Positions 1 to 27,083 of a stretch of 64,000 nucleotides of DNA are shown piece by piece. Position 1 is the first letter of the stretch; the number at the start of each line of letters is the position of its first letter. The DNA lies in NCBI GenBank assembly GCA_030674155.1, contig CM060326.1, positions 14,032,164 to 14,096,163 of the forward strand, given 5' to 3'. Origin of the DNA: Stramonita haemastoma. Lineage: Eukaryota > Mollusca > Gastropoda > Neogastropoda > Muricidae. The position numbers were made by a program, and so were the translations under genes. The notes beneath the pieces are model-generated. The model saw only the letters and a list, made by a program, of their open reading frames with translations. It was not told the DNA's origin and made no database searches.

Positions 1-170
1 CTGTAAGTGACATGGGTTGTTGTGCCCATCCCACACTGTTGATTTTTTTTTTTTTTGCACTATCAAAAACCGAAAATAGCTATGACGACAAACACCAGGA
101 TATATAATTATCTGGTTTGTCTCAGTGCCACTCTCAGCCACAGGGGGGGGGGGGGGGGGGGGGGGGGAAT

Positions 171-515
171 GGGATAGCCTAGTGGTCAGAACATTGCGCT
201 GGCAATTTGACGACCCGGGTTCGATTCCCGTTGGAGGAGATTTTTCTCCTGGAGTTAACATCAGTGCTGACTCCACTCTCCCCCAAAGTCCTTCGGATGA
301 GACTGTAAACCGAGGCCCCGTGTGCGAACGCAATCAGAACAACTTGCGCACACGTTAAATACTGTTCGGCTTTTCGTAAGAGTAGGCCATTGTGTGCCGG
401 TAGGAACAGATGACAATATTTACACAACTGCATACATACGGGGATTGGATGAAAAAAAGCACACGTGTGGTTATCCAATTATCATCGACATAAAAGAATA
501 AAATAAATAAATAAA
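171..515 (+). mobile_element. SINE family 1, full-length copy (tRNA-derived)
   Basis: The head GGGATAGCCTAGTGGTCAGA contains a pol III A box (TAGCCTAGTGG) and, 33 bases later, a B box (GGTTCGATTCC). A unique body with the core AAGAGTAGGCCATTGTGTGC follows, and the element ends in an A/T-rich (AATA)n tail. A 27-bp poly-G run lies just upstream. This copy serves as reference for the other family 1 copies in the window. Confidence 0.85.
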
Positions 516-1429
516 TGGCGACGTTTCTGAGTATGCCACCGTTCTCCTCTCTCTCACACTCTTCAGATAGCTGCATTACGACTTCGGGGAGTTTTGATTA
601 TAATAATCTCCAGCATTTCGTTTCTGATAATGACTGCAGATGTATTTACGTAATTTAAAACAACAGAAAATAACAGTCATTCCATTTCAGATTACACTCT
701 CTCTCAATAAGTGCAAGTTCTACTTACAGTTTCACAACTGTTTCCAAACCTTGCCGACATCACTCTATGTAGAAATAGTCATGATCTATCCTTTCAGCAA
801 ACGAGTTCCAACATTGTTTAGACAAGATACAACATACACGGCGTTGAACTCAAACTGACACAGTCTGTGTTCCTTTTATTTATGCCGGGAGGAAGGCAGT
901 CAGTGGCAACATGCAGACAACCTGTCCTCTTGCAATGAGTTCACCTTCACCTTTCATACCCCAAATAATCTGCAGTCTAAAGTTTGCACGTGAAATCTGT
1001 ATAATTTTTTTGTCCTGGTATTTCTCGTTTGCCCGTTTTTTTGTTGTGGTTGTTGGTGTTGGGTTATTTTTTTGTTGGTGTGGTTTTGTTTTGGGGGGTT
1101 GTTTATTTTGCGGAATCATCTTCTGCGAGGTTCCAGTCCTGCCGTTCGTTCCCAGACCGCTCATCTCAAAACTCTCTCGATCCCTGCCATTCCTTGATTT
1201 GTCATGTCACATCTTCGAGGTCAGAAGTCTACAGGGAGCCTATCAATGTCAGGCCGCCGTAAGGCCACAATCCAGACGGGCCCTGCACTGCTTGCTGGGT
1301 CACTTTGATGGTGTTCAGTGGTGGCTGTTCAGAATACAGCAGGATACCATCTACTAAGCTCCTTGCAATAATAGTAGCTTAGTCGTGGAGCCAGTTTGAG
1401 TAAAACGCCCACCTAGGATGGAGATCACT
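516..1429. other. Intergenic sequence without recognisable gene
   Basis: Mixed unique sequence with a T/G-rich stretch at about 1000-1110. Short open frames here have no recognisable domains. The right end may be further decayed retrotransposon. Confidence 0.4.
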
Positions 1430-1735
1430 AAAACGGCCCTCCATCAACTTTATCCCCTGAACCTCAAAACCAGTATTGGCCTGTAAATGTCAGCTTTGGT
1501 TTTCTCTTAAGTTTACTTTCTTGCAAATTGGGATCATTGTACCATCTCTCCATGACTGAGGTACCGATGATCTAAACCAGCTGGTGTTAAATATAATGGA
1601 GCAGTGTCTTTTCTGATGGTCCCAGGGTTTGCAGCATGCATTTCATTGGTAATGCCATCACGTCCAGGTGATTTCTCTTTCTGTAGCTGTTTGATTCCTT
1701 TTTAAAGTTCTTTCAGTGTATAAGGCTGTCAGGTG
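1430..1735 (-). pseudogene. Decayed non-LTR retrotransposon reverse transcriptase fragment
   Basis: Minus-strand conceptual translation gives YTLKEL, a stop, KGIKQLQKEKSPGRDGITNE, then in shifted frames SVPQSWRDGTMIPICKK. These match the finger/palm start of jockey/RTE-type reverse transcriptases (KSPGPDGITNEM and WR-xxxIPIxKK blocks). At least two stops and one frameshift make it non-functional. Sequence to about 1250 may be further remnant, but nothing recognisable remains. Confidence 0.7.
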
Positions 1736-1784
1736 ATATGAGCAACACTATCAAAATTACATCCATAAAATAGGATGAAGCTCG

Positions 1785-1936
1785 ACTGTGTGGTCCCAGT
1801 CTTCCTAATGAGCCAAGGGCAAACCCACGCTAGATTAAGAGCCAGCCGGAGTCCGAACAATCCCCATAACTAGGGACTTGAACCTAAGACCTTCCAGCCT
1901 GTAACCTAAGTCGGTAACCACAGGGCCATGGTAGCT
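1785..1936 (-). mobile_element. tRNA-derived SINE head, family 3
   Basis: On the minus strand an A-box-like TGGCCCTGTGG is followed by a B box GGTTCAAGTCC about 40 bases on, then a non-tRNA body. This is the arrangement of a tRNA-derived SINE. Only one copy was noticed, so family identity is uncertain. Confidence 0.45.
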
Positions 1937-2135
1937 GGTTACGTACATGAAGTTTACTGAAGTGTTCTCTGTGAACTGACAAAATTAGTTTATCGTCTCT
2001 CTGATGTGAAACAAACACTATCGTATGTTTTAGTTCTAGGGGTGTTTTCGCGCTCATGTCTCACTGAAGCATACAGAATTACTTAACTGCAAGTGCGTGT
2101 GTATAATATTTGCTCATAGGTGTGTGTGTACGTGT

Positions 2136-2190
2136 GTGAAGTGGTGTGTGTGTGTGTGTGTGTTGGTTTGTGTGTGTGTGCCAGTGCACA
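2136..2190. repeat. (GT)n microsatellite
   Basis: Interrupted GT dinucleotide tract; poly-G and poly-C runs follow at 2279-2296 and 2345-2362. Confidence 0.9.
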
Positions 2191-2604
2191 TGAGTATGCT
2201 GTAATGCACCCGAGAATATAATGTATTTTTGCAGGACAAACTTTTTTCTGTCAAAGGTCCGCCCCAACCCCCTTGTTGGGGGGGGGGGGGGGGGGCGAAC
2301 CCTATAAAACCGAATACCAACAAGTCATACCAAAGTATATATACTCCCCCCCCCCCCCCCCCTCCCGAACTGAACGTTTCTCTACCCCTTTTTGTTTATT
2401 TTTTATTATATTTTTTTACCAGGAAGAATACAAAGTGTGTGTAGCATAAGCCTTGTAACGTAGCCTGTACGATTAGTTATATGGCCGTGGTAGATGACAG
2501 ACTTCATCTTCCGCCAAGGTCACCAAGGGCACAGGCAGTGAATGACCTGTTCTTGTTGTTAGGTTTTGGTTGGTTTTCTTCTTACTCGAACCTTCCGCAA
2601 GAAG

Positions 2605-2723
2605 AGAGAAGAGAGAGAGAGAGAGAGAGAGAAGGAGGAGAGAGAGAGAAGGACAAAACAAATTCTTTTATTCGAGGATAATAGATAAGCACTCATGTGC
2701 TTTTTTACATCCAGTCCCCGAAG

Positions 2724-2802
<79 letters not shown>
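2605..2802. repeat. (AG)n microsatellite split by a SINE family 1 tail
   Basis: AG/GGAGA-rich tracts at 2605-2650 and 2724-2802 flank a minus-strand 3' fragment of SINE family 1 at 2661-2720 (TTCTTTTATTCGAGGATAAT and ACATCCAGTCCCCG). Confidence 0.85.
2661..2720 (-). mobile_element. SINE family 1, 3'-terminal fragment
   Basis: Matches the last 60 bases of the reference copy in reverse orientation. Both sides are (AG)n. Confidence 0.7.
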
Positions 2803-2803
<1 letters not shown>

Positions 2804-2882
2804 TGTTTTTTAATGTGAAATCGTGTATTTCACACTTTTTAAAACATTTACATTGCAAGATGGCCGTTTTCCATATTGCGCG

Positions 2883-2896
2883 CTCACACACACACA

Positions 2897-2944
<48 letters not shown>

Positions 2945-2984
2945 CTCATACACACGCGCACTCATAACACCTGTTTTGCAACAT

Positions 2985-3054
<70 letters not shown>

Positions 3055-3290
3055 TTTGTAATCAGTCTTCTTATGCACATAATAACCAACACGCATCTTT
3101 TTCTTTAAGCCCCCATCTCATTATGTTCCCTCCCCCCCCCCCCTCTCCTTCGTCTAATAACACTCTAAGTGAACCGACTTAAAATCAGACACACACACAC
3201 ACACACACAACACACACACACACGCGCGCGCGCACACACACACGCGCGCACACACACACGCGCGCACACACACACACAGACACCAGATGC
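2883..3290. repeat. Compound (AC)n, (TA)n and (CACG)n microsatellite cluster
   Basis: (AC)n at 2883-2941, (TA)n at 2985-3052, then (AC)n with CGCG interruptions at 3188-3280; poly-C near 3134. Confidence 0.9.
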
Positions 3291-3299
3291 TCACACAAT

Positions 3300-6285
3300 G
3301 CGTAAACTACTGTCGCCGGAAAGGTCGATCAATAATAGCCCAACTTTCATTCAGCATCCTTTTCATCGATTTTTATTTTTGTTTGTTTGTTTGACTGTAT
3401 TGGGTGCTTGATACACCAAACGTGATATCAACCCTGATATGCTACAGTCGTCTGCGTGTAGCATTACATAAAAACTGAAAGAAAAAAAAAAAAGACCAAG
3501 AATTTTCTTACCGCTACGGAGACTCCCGAAGCTTTAGGATTATGAAAACGCAGAACTTTCTCTTCACGTGCCTATGTTCGTGACACTATTCAAAGAGTAA
3601 GCTGGTTGTTCTATATATAGCCTTGAGGGCCGATGTGACCTTGCTTAGTAACGGTGTTATGAAAGCTGCTCCTTTTTTTTTCTTATAATAGTTTCCCCCC
3701 CCCTTTCCCCCCTACTTATACCCCCCCCCTCCCTTCTCTCCCATGGTGGTTGTGTTAAACCAAAGGGTGTAGTACTGTTTACGTAAATCGGATGTGGGGG
3801 AAATAAAAAGGCACCAAGGGGAGAAAGAAGCTGTCCTCCAATTTTAACTCTGTTTTATAATATATATTTAGCTTTTTTTGTAAGCGAGTTTTTAGATATG
3901 TTTTTTCCAAGTCAAGATTGATAAATGTTTTTGATGTTTTCACCATTTTTTTTTTATTATTCGACTTCTGCTTTATCTTACTGATAATTTAGTTACTTGC
4001 TATTTCTTTTTTTGTTGGGGGGGGGGGGGGGGGGCAGGGGTATTTACATAGGTTTGTTTGTTTGATTTTTACCCTGGTCTTCTTCTCATGGTAGGCCACT
4101 CAGACAAGGTTTCAGTTATAAGGAAAAAGAAGGAAACATCAAAAAATGTATTCACACACACACACTATCCCACCCATTTTTCGAATTTTTTTATTGCTGT
4201 TTATGTGGTGGTCATGGTGGTGGTGGTGGTGGTGGTGGGGGGGGTGGTTTAACATGCTACTTATTTGGTTTTCTGAACATGACATGATAGACTAGATCCC
4301 AAGACCTGGGACTTCACAGAGCTGATTCTGCTTTGAGCAATCGCCCCCCCCCAACACCACCCCTCCCCCCCCCCCCCCCCCCCCCCCCCCATAAATGGCA
4401 TCTCTAAATTTTGTGCTAGGAATTCCCTATTTTCTACCCCACTCTTTGATTAGTGCCTTGTTTCTTTCATTACTTTCACCTCCTTCTTGTCTATTTTTTG
4501 CTTTCTTGGTCCAATCTCCTGCTTTTCTCCCCAGAAAGTCTTTACACATACCAGTTCTTTCCCACACCAAAGCCGAGTGGACTGGGCCCGACTTGGCAAG
4601 TGCTCAACTTTAGCGCAACACATTTTCACTCATATACAAAGCAACAAAAGTTGCTGTCTGAGCATTCAACAAAGAAGAAGAAGAAGAAGACCTGGCACCC
4701 ACTTGACCTCATGACCACAGTTTAGGTCAGAGTGAAAAGGCACCACGAGAGTCTGGGTCACATTCATCAAATGTTAGTAATGTAAAGATTGTAGCATGCA
4801 GAATGTTCAAACCGACTGTTAGATGGCAACACTGTCAAAATATAAACCCAAATAACTAACCTTCTGCTACTTGTGTGCTCCAGAAGGGTACACATCTTCT
4901 GTATCCAACGCTGTGAAGTGCTTGCTGCTGTCACTTAAGGTTCATATCAATTTATTATATCTGTCTGCACAGGCCATCCAAGTTTGACAAACACTTCTTT
5001 GTGTAGTGCCCAGGTTCTATGTTCAGTTGCTAATAAATATCTGCTCTCCTACTTTCTCCAGAGTTGCCTTGTGCTGACACTGACAGGTTTTGATGCACTG
5101 ATTTGTTTTGGTCTCTTGAGTGTGGCATGACAGAATCTGAGAGTCAAGTGTTGTGCCCTAATGCTGTAATAGTTGCTTACATTATGGGCACTGCAACTTT
5201 TGTATGAAGTCAGTCAAAAGTTCGAGAGCAACAAACCTGAGTCAAGTGAACATTCTTATCAAACACCGACTCTTTCCAGTGCTGCCTTTCCAATTTTCAG
5301 TTTCTCACCTGAAGCAGATGAGCTACTCAATCTCAGTGTTTTCCACACTTAGTGATTGGATTTTTAATTCACTAGTCTTGTCTTTTGGCTCCCTATATCC
5401 CCTCTTGAATGTTGATTTCCATGAAACTTTCGCTTCCTGGATGAATACACATGCCTTTCTTTCTTGTAAGTTCCTAAATTGTAAACAGCACTTGAAGGCA
5501 GCCATTTTGAAAGAAACCTGGATGGAGGGCAGCTTTAAAAGACACGCTCTGATTGGCTGTTGCAAAAGGCCTCTGCTATATGTCTCATCAAACAACAACC
5601 AATCAGAACAAAGTTTTTACAGCTTTGGGGGGGCCATCAAATAAGCAAATGCAGCTTGCTCCAAGAGTTTTTTTGGTACCACTAAACATTTGTTTTTTTC
5701 TGAAAAGAAGTTGTGATGTAAACATAGGAAAATCATGCATGCATAAATAGGTCGTTTTCCCTGAAATTACAACCTAGGTAGGTCTTCACTTAGGCAAATC
5801 ATAAACAATTTTTTGGGTGAGTACGGGTGGATGTGATCAGGAAGAAATGAAAGTAGACAGTTTCATTGCCTATGAAACAAAAAAACCCCACCAAATCACA
5901 TAAATAACGATTTATAAAGTTTGGTCAAGGTATCTGTGTACCTTTAAGTGGCACCCAATAAGGACAGTGGGAAAAAAGAAGAGATTTCAATCCTTTGGCT
6001 TGACTGTCTGATTCCAAGTCGTAGAAAAAGACTGTGGAAGAAGTCCTATTCTCCTACCATGGCGATTGAGCACTTTTCCCTTATTCCACCACAGCTCAGA
6101 AATATATGTAGATGAAATCCATCACAAAATCAGGAGCAAAAACAAACTTCTCCTGAGCCAATATTCTGCAAATATTATATCAACTAAATAAACTGACATT
6201 CATGCACGAGAGAAAAAAAGGGATGCTCTCTCACTTCTAAAAGAGCATGAACCCAATTATCATGAAGAATAATCCTTTGCCATAT
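3300..6285. other. Intergenic region, no supportable gene
   Basis: Contains poly-G at 4017-4034, (GGT)n near 4216-4245, a 30-base poly-C stretch ending at 4390 and repeat family 4 at 4393-4545. An open frame of 146 codons at 5204-5644 has no recognisable domain and no codon-like features. Confidence 0.4.
4393..4545 (+). repeat. Interspersed repeat family 4, copy A
   Basis: Shares blocks such as TGCTAGGAATTCCC, CTTCTTGTC and TTCTTGGTCCA with the minus strand at 60790-60965, and more weakly with the minus strand at 56870-57075. Order and spacing of the blocks are kept. Element class unknown. Confidence 0.55.
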
Positions 6286-6364
6286 TTTATTGTTTCACAC
6301 AACAGATGACAGCTATACATACATCAAAAACACGTACATCCCAAAACTTGATTTTATCTTTATT
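6286..6364 (-). terminator. Candidate polyadenylation signals for LONRF 3' end
   Basis: Two AATAAA hexamers on the minus strand at 6364-6359 and 6291-6286, about 4 kb after the stop codon. If used, the 3' UTR would be about 4 kb and include several repeats. Position and signal only; other AATAAA-like sites occur nearby. Confidence 0.25.
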
Positions 6365-6604
6365 GCATACTTTTAAAAAAGAGAAAGGGGGTAGGGGGAG
6401 AACAATCATCAGATAATGTTGACATATCATCAGACAATGTTGACAATCAATGTTTCATCATCAATACAATGGACAAATATTATTCACCCGTACTTATGCT
6501 AACTCATCTTACCTGGTCTTGATCAGAACGCAGTCATTCAGTATGAATCCATGCTGTTCAAAATACTCCACAGTGCTTTACTTCTCTCACTCACTCATTT
6601 ACAC

Positions 6605-6605
<1 letters not shown>

Positions 6606-6672
<67 letters not shown>

Positions 6673-6693
6673 CACACACACACTTTTAAGTTT

Positions 6694-6760
<67 letters not shown>

Positions 6761-6775
6761 GTACACACACACACA
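6606..6775. repeat. (AC)n microsatellite, two long blocks
   Basis: Two (AC)n blocks are separated by a short TGTACACACACACTTTTAAG segment that recurs in similar form after the second block, indicating local tandem duplication of tract plus spacer. Confidence 0.95.
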
Positions 6776-9215
6776 CTTAAAAGTTTTGTTCTTGAAAGAT
6801 AATCTTGAACTATCATCACCTTTCTCCTGGGCAATATCAGTGAATGTGCATCTCATAAATATATAACACCTTTTTCCCAGAAGTAGTTTCACATGCCATG
6901 GAATAAATAAAATTAAATAAATAAACCATGAAATGCAATCTGTTACAGACTGGTCTTTGAATCACACAAAGTGAAAAAAAAAAAAAGAATCGAAGAGGAA
7001 ACTGATGCAACAGCAAGCACTGAAGGAATGAGATTGATATTACTGGTTATGATATTACTGGTTATTGTAATCATCCCTCAGGCTATATCCTTTTCATGTA
7101 CATTCATATGTATTTTAAACCCGCATTAATCTTCTTTTATCAATAAAAAAAACTTCTCTTTTTTTCCAGATCTGGTTTGAATGAAGGCGAGGGCCTAAAC
7201 CACTTGCTTAGTCATTCAGCTACTACAAAATATACACTAGGCATTTTAATTCAAACTCATGTAACACTTTTAACATGCACAATTGACCACTTAATTAAAA
7301 AAGGAATATAACACCCTCCTCCCCAAAACCAAACCCTTTTTTGGGGGGGCTTGGTTGAGCATAAGGAAAATGCACTACAACAATCAGTTCCTTGTTTCGT
7401 TTCTCTTTCAGGCGCACCAAATACAGACAAGAGCGAGAAAACTGAATATTTTCCTGATCCTTTTCTCCAGAACATCCAAGTTCTGAGAGAATCGCATTTT
7501 CTTCCCCCTTCTCTTTTTCAAACCTGCTAGAAGTATCATTGTGTGTGGAGATGTGTGATCATCATGCACACATTCGCTTTGAATGCACACACACATGCAC
7601 CGGGTTTCATAACAAATACACATGATTATCTGCGATACAGAAACATGACGACACAATAATGATAATTATGGAGATGCCCTCCACACACACAGTCCACCAG
7701 TGATGGCAGAGGAGGAGGAGGGGGGTTACAGACAGACAGGGATCTGGAATCCAACAGATTAGGAGGCTGTTCCCTGAGATGACACGACACTGGACAGCAG
7801 ACCCTTGTGCCGGTAATACTTCACTTCAGCTTGATTTAAGATGGCTTTTTTCTGTGGAAATAGGCTGTGCTTTACTGATCACAACACAACACGGCCCACC
7901 CAGTCACTGCCACACACAGCTGTAAAGTTTTCCCTTGTTGAAGGTTGTGACCCCAAATAAACAAATATAATAACACCCCCCCCCCCCACCCCAAAAAAAC
8001 CCAAAAAATCCTGACCCCCCCCCCCCCCCCCCCAAAAAAGCAAACAACCCCCCTTTCTCCAAACCCCCCATTCCCCCTCCAAAAAGAACCACCACACATA
8101 TACACAAAATGCCCCCTCCCCCCCACCCCCCATCCCTCCTGTAACACCACAAGAAAACCCAGGGCAAAAGGAAGATAATATCCATGGCATAAACCTGCTT
8201 ACCTGACTCATACAATGAAGTTTTTTTTGTCACTCAGATATCACAATGACACATACTTCAAGGTTCACACATATCAACGCACAGGCAGAAACAGCACATT
8301 TACACAAAATGTGAGGTATGTACACAGACATACAAGTGCAGAAACACTTCAGTTATGAGAAACACTTACATCCATACATGAGCACACAAAAATATTATCT
8401 AGTGATTTCACACTTTCGGATGTTTAGGGGGATAATATAGGTTTAGGGGGGAAAAAGCATGCTTTTAAAAGCAACACTTTACTTCATTCTTTCTGTAATT
8501 AATTCTGTTTCGCAATTTCACTGCCTTCAGCGCAGTCAATCAAATTATTGATAATTTGAAAATAATCCTTCATATTGCAATTAAACAAACTTCAAAAAGT
8601 TCAAAGCTGAAAATAAGAACGTAACATTTCCAACTATTTTTGTGCCTTTTTCACAAAAATGAATGTTTTATACAGCAGTTAATGGCAAAAGAACGTGACA
8701 GAACCCCATGTATACAAATAGCATAGAAGGCTGAAATTATTAAAAAAAAAGACGCCACCTTACCAGGTCTGCCCTATTGACTCTATCTTGGCTCTGGAGA
8801 TCTCAAGCTAGGAACTGTGTGCGTGTTCCTGGTTTAGGACACTGTTCAACATTGTGTGCCTCTACTCTTGTGTCGAAACACACAGGAATTCTTCACCACT
8901 CAGTAACTGAAAGGGGTGGGGGGGGGGGGAGGAGGAGTTAGGAGGAAAGATGGCCAGTGATATTCATAAAAATGCAGATTTTCACAATGAATAACTTTCA
9001 TAACATTGATTTTTTTTCATTCTACCACATCTGTGGCCTTGCACACACTATCCGTATAAACTGCGCACATTTTTTGCCAAACACAAACTCCATATTTTCC
9101 ATCACAATCTCATATTGCTTCTCAAATTTTGTGCGAAACGATAACGACTGACAATATCCCCAGGGATCAGGAGGGCACAGTTCAGCGATGAATCTCACAA
9201 AGGTTTCACATCCAT

Positions 9216-9380
9216 TTCAGTTTACAGATTTGACATCCATTTCAGTTTACAGATTTGACATCCATTTCAGTTTACAGATTTGACATCCATTTCAGTTTAC
9301 AGATTTGACATGCATTTCAGTTTACAGATTTGACATCCATTTCAGTTTACAGATTTGACATCCATTTTAGTTCACAAATT
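9216..9380. repeat. 25-bp minisatellite
   Basis: Unit TTCAGTTTACAGATTTGACATCCAT-type with starts at 9216, 9241, 9266, 9291, 9316 and 9341; nearly perfect, the last copy decayed. Confidence 0.95.
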
Positions 9381-9637
9381 ACAAAAATTATCATCAGCAC
9401 CATTTACTTCCCCCACAAAAAAAGAGCGCATTTTTTCCCCCATCACCAAGAAGAAAATGCCTCCGCAAATTTAAGTTTCATCCACAAGAAACGGTACAGA
9501 ATTCACAACACCTACACTCACTACATTTACCCCTCTTTCGTACAAGTTTTTTTTACTTAACTGCATAGAATACAAGCAGTTCTTAAAACTGCCATTACAT
9601 TTTCGACTGTTGCAAGAAAAAAAAAACATAAGGAAAA

Positions 9638-9642
<5 letters not shown>

Positions 9643-9724
<82 letters not shown>

Positions 9725-9768
9725 GAGACAGAGACAGAGACAGAGACAGAGACAGAGAGAAAGAAAGA
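9643..9768. repeat. (AG)n / (CAGAGA)n microsatellite
   Basis: About 75 bases of pure AG followed by CAGAGA-type units. Confidence 0.95.
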
Positions 9769-10305
9769 GGACCTTTTCAAAACACAAACCTCGCACAAAT
9801 TCTTCAATATTTTCAAACACCATTCCACATCATGTATATCACTTCCAGCAGACTAACGTAATATGTCACAAGATTAATTTCTCTTTAAAAAAAAAAAAAA
9901 AAAAAAAAAAGAAGTCTCAAATAAAACTTGAAAAAAAAGAAAGAAAAAAAGATAAAAAGACAGTATATTCCTCTAAACCATCCTCATTCCATCACACGTG
10001 ATAACATCATCACCAACTTCCACCCCGGACGACTTACTACCTCCACCTCTCATGACAAATCTTTTCCTCCAAACTTTTTGATTGGTTTGTTTGTTTTTCT
10101 TTCTCCCCCACCCCACCCCACCACACCCACCCCCAAGAACCTAGACTAGATCCACCAGGCACAGCCCCCCCCAAAAAGACCAGAACAGGTAGTACAACAA
10201 CCCCAACACCACCAGCAGCACAAACACCACTTCTCTGGGCAAAGGTACACCCCACACACCCACCGCTCCCCACCCCCCACCCCCTCTCAGCCACGTCCCG
10301 ACTAG

Positions 10306-24423
<14,118 letters not shown>

Positions 24424-24660
24424 GGTTAACACATACGCTGCCTCCGAACCATAGCATAGGCCTGTGTCTGACTCAGTCTTCCTCGTGTCTTACAAAACGA
24501 AGAACGAGAAGTTACATAAAGATCACATGACTCGAAAGGCGGCTTCTCATTGGTTGAACTTGACCTCGATCAAACTGTTACACAAACTTGCATACGGGTG
24601 AAACGTGAACTTGACCTTTAAATCTGCACAAAGAGGAGTTACGAAAGAAGAGGTTGTAGA
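24424..24660 (-). promoter_or_regulatory. Probable 5' UTR and core promoter region of LONRF
   Basis: Unique, non-repetitive sequence directly upstream of the strong-context ATG. Two short upstream ATGs (24457, 24452) open tiny reading frames; the first ends at the TGA just after the presumed start. No TATA box stands out. The role is inferred from position only. Confidence 0.3.
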
Positions 24661-25270
24661 TAAAATATATCGAAAATGCACTTTACTTATATTCCAGAGA
24701 GACACGACAAACTTTATACTCGCAAGCCTGGGCAGTTTTTGTCATTTTACTGTTTACAAGACATCTATTATTAGTTAAAAAAGTAAAACAAGGAAAGATC
24801 ACCTTAGGCATTGGTGATTGAATTGCTCGTTTACAGACTAAACTGAAACAAGTTTTGAAAGGTGAAAACAATGACTTCCTATCAAAATAACAAAAAGAAA
24901 CTAAACTAATGTTGCTGCTGTTCGTTTTCACTATTAATAGCAAGATACAACGTATTTCAAGTGCCTGTGGTAGTGCTGTAAGCGCGCTACTGGAAAAGTT
25001 TTTCACCTTTCAGTGGGAATTTGATATTATGGCATATATTACAGTTGTTCAATGTCTTCAATGACATCTTTACTAGGGGCAGAGTGCATACGAGAGATAT
25101 TGGAGTCACCTATGCACTGCTAGCTAGCGCTACGAAGCTGGATGGATGGGATTTTAACGTGTGCGCAACATGTCTTGCATGCGATTACAAAACGACTTAC
25201 TTCGGTTTATATTTAGGGTCTTATTCGAAGGAAAGTAATAAGATCATACCAATGTTTACTTCAGACCCCC

Positions 25271-25301
<31 letters not shown>

Positions 25302-25314
25302 ACACACCCGCCTT

Positions 25315-25346
<32 letters not shown>

Positions 25347-25600
25347 GGGGTTGTTGTTATTGTTTGTTGTTGTACGCATGTTAGTCGTGGCGGGTTTAGG
25401 TAGTCCCTAGAACTGAGATCCCTATCTTTAAAATGGGATCGGTGTAATGATGTCACTGGTTGTAGGCTCTCAACTGGTTGCCTGAAAGAACACGTTTAGC
25501 CTAGGTGGTGAGGGTCAGGTAGGCCTAGCTTGTTGGTCAACACAGACAGTCCCACTGGCTCTTTCCTTGATTTTGAAACTGCTATAATAGGCCTACTTAT
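24661..25600. other. Intergenic sequence upstream of LONRF
   Basis: Mostly unique, with poly-C then (CA)n at 25266-25310 and a poly-G run of about 22 at 25325-25346. No gene recognised. Confidence 0.45.
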
Positions 25601-25828
25601 TTTTTATTTTATTCTTTTATATCGAGGATAATGGAATAAGCACTCATGTCCTTTTTTTTTACATCCAGTCCCCGTGTGTATGCAGTTTTTGTGAATCGTG
25701 TCATCTATTCCCACCGGCATACGATAGCCTACTCTTACGAAAAGCGGAACAGGATTTTACGTGTGGGCAAGAGTTCTGCGTACGTTCGCACACGGGGCCA
25801 CGGTTTACAGTCTCATTCGAAGGACTAA
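25601..25828 (-). mobile_element. SINE family 1, 5'-truncated copy
   Basis: Contains TATCGAGGATAATGGAATAA, the CCCACCGGCA core and CGCACACGGGGCCACGGTTT; ends at the position where family 1 meets its tRNA-like head region (TCATTCGAAGGAC). Confidence 0.85.
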
Positions 25829-26403
25829 TAGAAGTCATTTACCTGCCCAAAGGGCTTTTTAGTCCATGGCTAATAATGCAACTAAACGTAGGCTAGCAGG
25901 TTTGAGCAAGGCACATTACTTGCTTTCTTTCTCGCATTTTCGGAGGCATTTTTGGAGGCAAACATCCGTGGTTAATGCTAAGTAATTAACAAAATTATAT
26001 GTTGTTGTTGGATTTCTTCATCTTAACACCATGGAGGGGGGTGGGGGTGGGGGTGGGTGGGGTGGGTGGTGGCTGGGGGGTCACCCTCAGTGTGTACTGC
26101 TCAGCTCACTCAATACACATTAAATAAGTTACTGTGAGAAAAAAAAAAAAAACACCGTGGTCAAGAATTTGGCGGGTAGGGGGTGTTTCCCGTCACCTTG
26201 TCATACAAGAAGCCATGCTCTGGTTTTAAAAGGATGTTTATAATAATGATTCTTATGATAAGATTTTTTTGAAAATCCCTGAAGTCGGAATGCAGCTATC
26301 TTGATGATGGGTTAAAGTGGTTGCATACACAAAATGTCACCATTGATGAACTTGGGAGCTTTAGCTGAGCTGAGAATGAAATAACCAAACAAACACGCGC
26401 GCG

Positions 26404-26437
<34 letters not shown>

Positions 26438-26683
26438 GAAGAGGAAGAAGAAGAAAGAAAGAAAGAGAACATAAGTTGGGGACAGGGTACATTCTTCCTA
26501 TCTGTCCATCTGTAGTTTGTTTAGTTCGACCCAGCCCTCCACCCTGTACTGTCTGGAGCTAATTGACGTTTCTTTCCGCATGACTTTACAGATGGCAACG
26601 TGGTGTAGTGGTGTAGGCTACAGGCCTGCCATATTGTCAAGATGGCATCTACCTCACTCACCTTCTGGACATTCTGTATTACA

Positions 26684-26685
<2 letters not shown>
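25829..26685. other. Intergenic sequence without recognised gene
   Basis: Contains a G-rich GGGTGGGGG tract at 26034-26085 that could form G-quadruplexes, an (AC)n at 26406-26437 and a possible A-box-like GTGGTGTAGTGG near 26599. No coding signal. Confidence 0.4.
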
Positions 26686-26689
<4 letters not shown>

Positions 26690-26771
<82 letters not shown>

Positions 26772-26878
26772 ATTCCCTAATCAGGGCAAGGGCCGGATGA
26801 AAAAAAGTATGTGAATGCTTTCTCGTTACCCTTGAAAAATAAAGACTATTCGTTCATTCGTTCATTTATTCATTCTCT

Positions 26879-26966
<88 letters not shown>

Positions 26967-27083
26967 GTACTGGTTATTGCGAAGTGGCTAAAAAGGTTCT
27001 CTGCTATGAATGTGTACTTTTCCCTTGCTCCAAACATGTTTTGTATAGTGGCCCAAGGCCGAAGTACAATATTTTTTTTTAGT

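Larger units (their letters stand above)
6365..10305 (-). other. Probable long 3' UTR or downstream flank of LONRF
   Basis: No coding region is visible. It holds a two-block (AC)n microsatellite at 6606-6775, poly-C runs at 7976-8032, six copies of a 25-bp repeat at 9216-9365, an (AG)n/(CAGAGA)n tract at 9643-9768 and a poly-A run near 9888. Assignment as UTR is inference. Confidence 0.3.

Noticed and set aside
5204..5644. 146-codon open frame in the left flank
   Set aside because: No domain recognised and no splice or codon evidence; both strands are equally open here.
26590..26680. Possible tRNA-like head GTGGTGTAGTGGTGTAGG
   Set aside because: No B box at a suitable distance was found.
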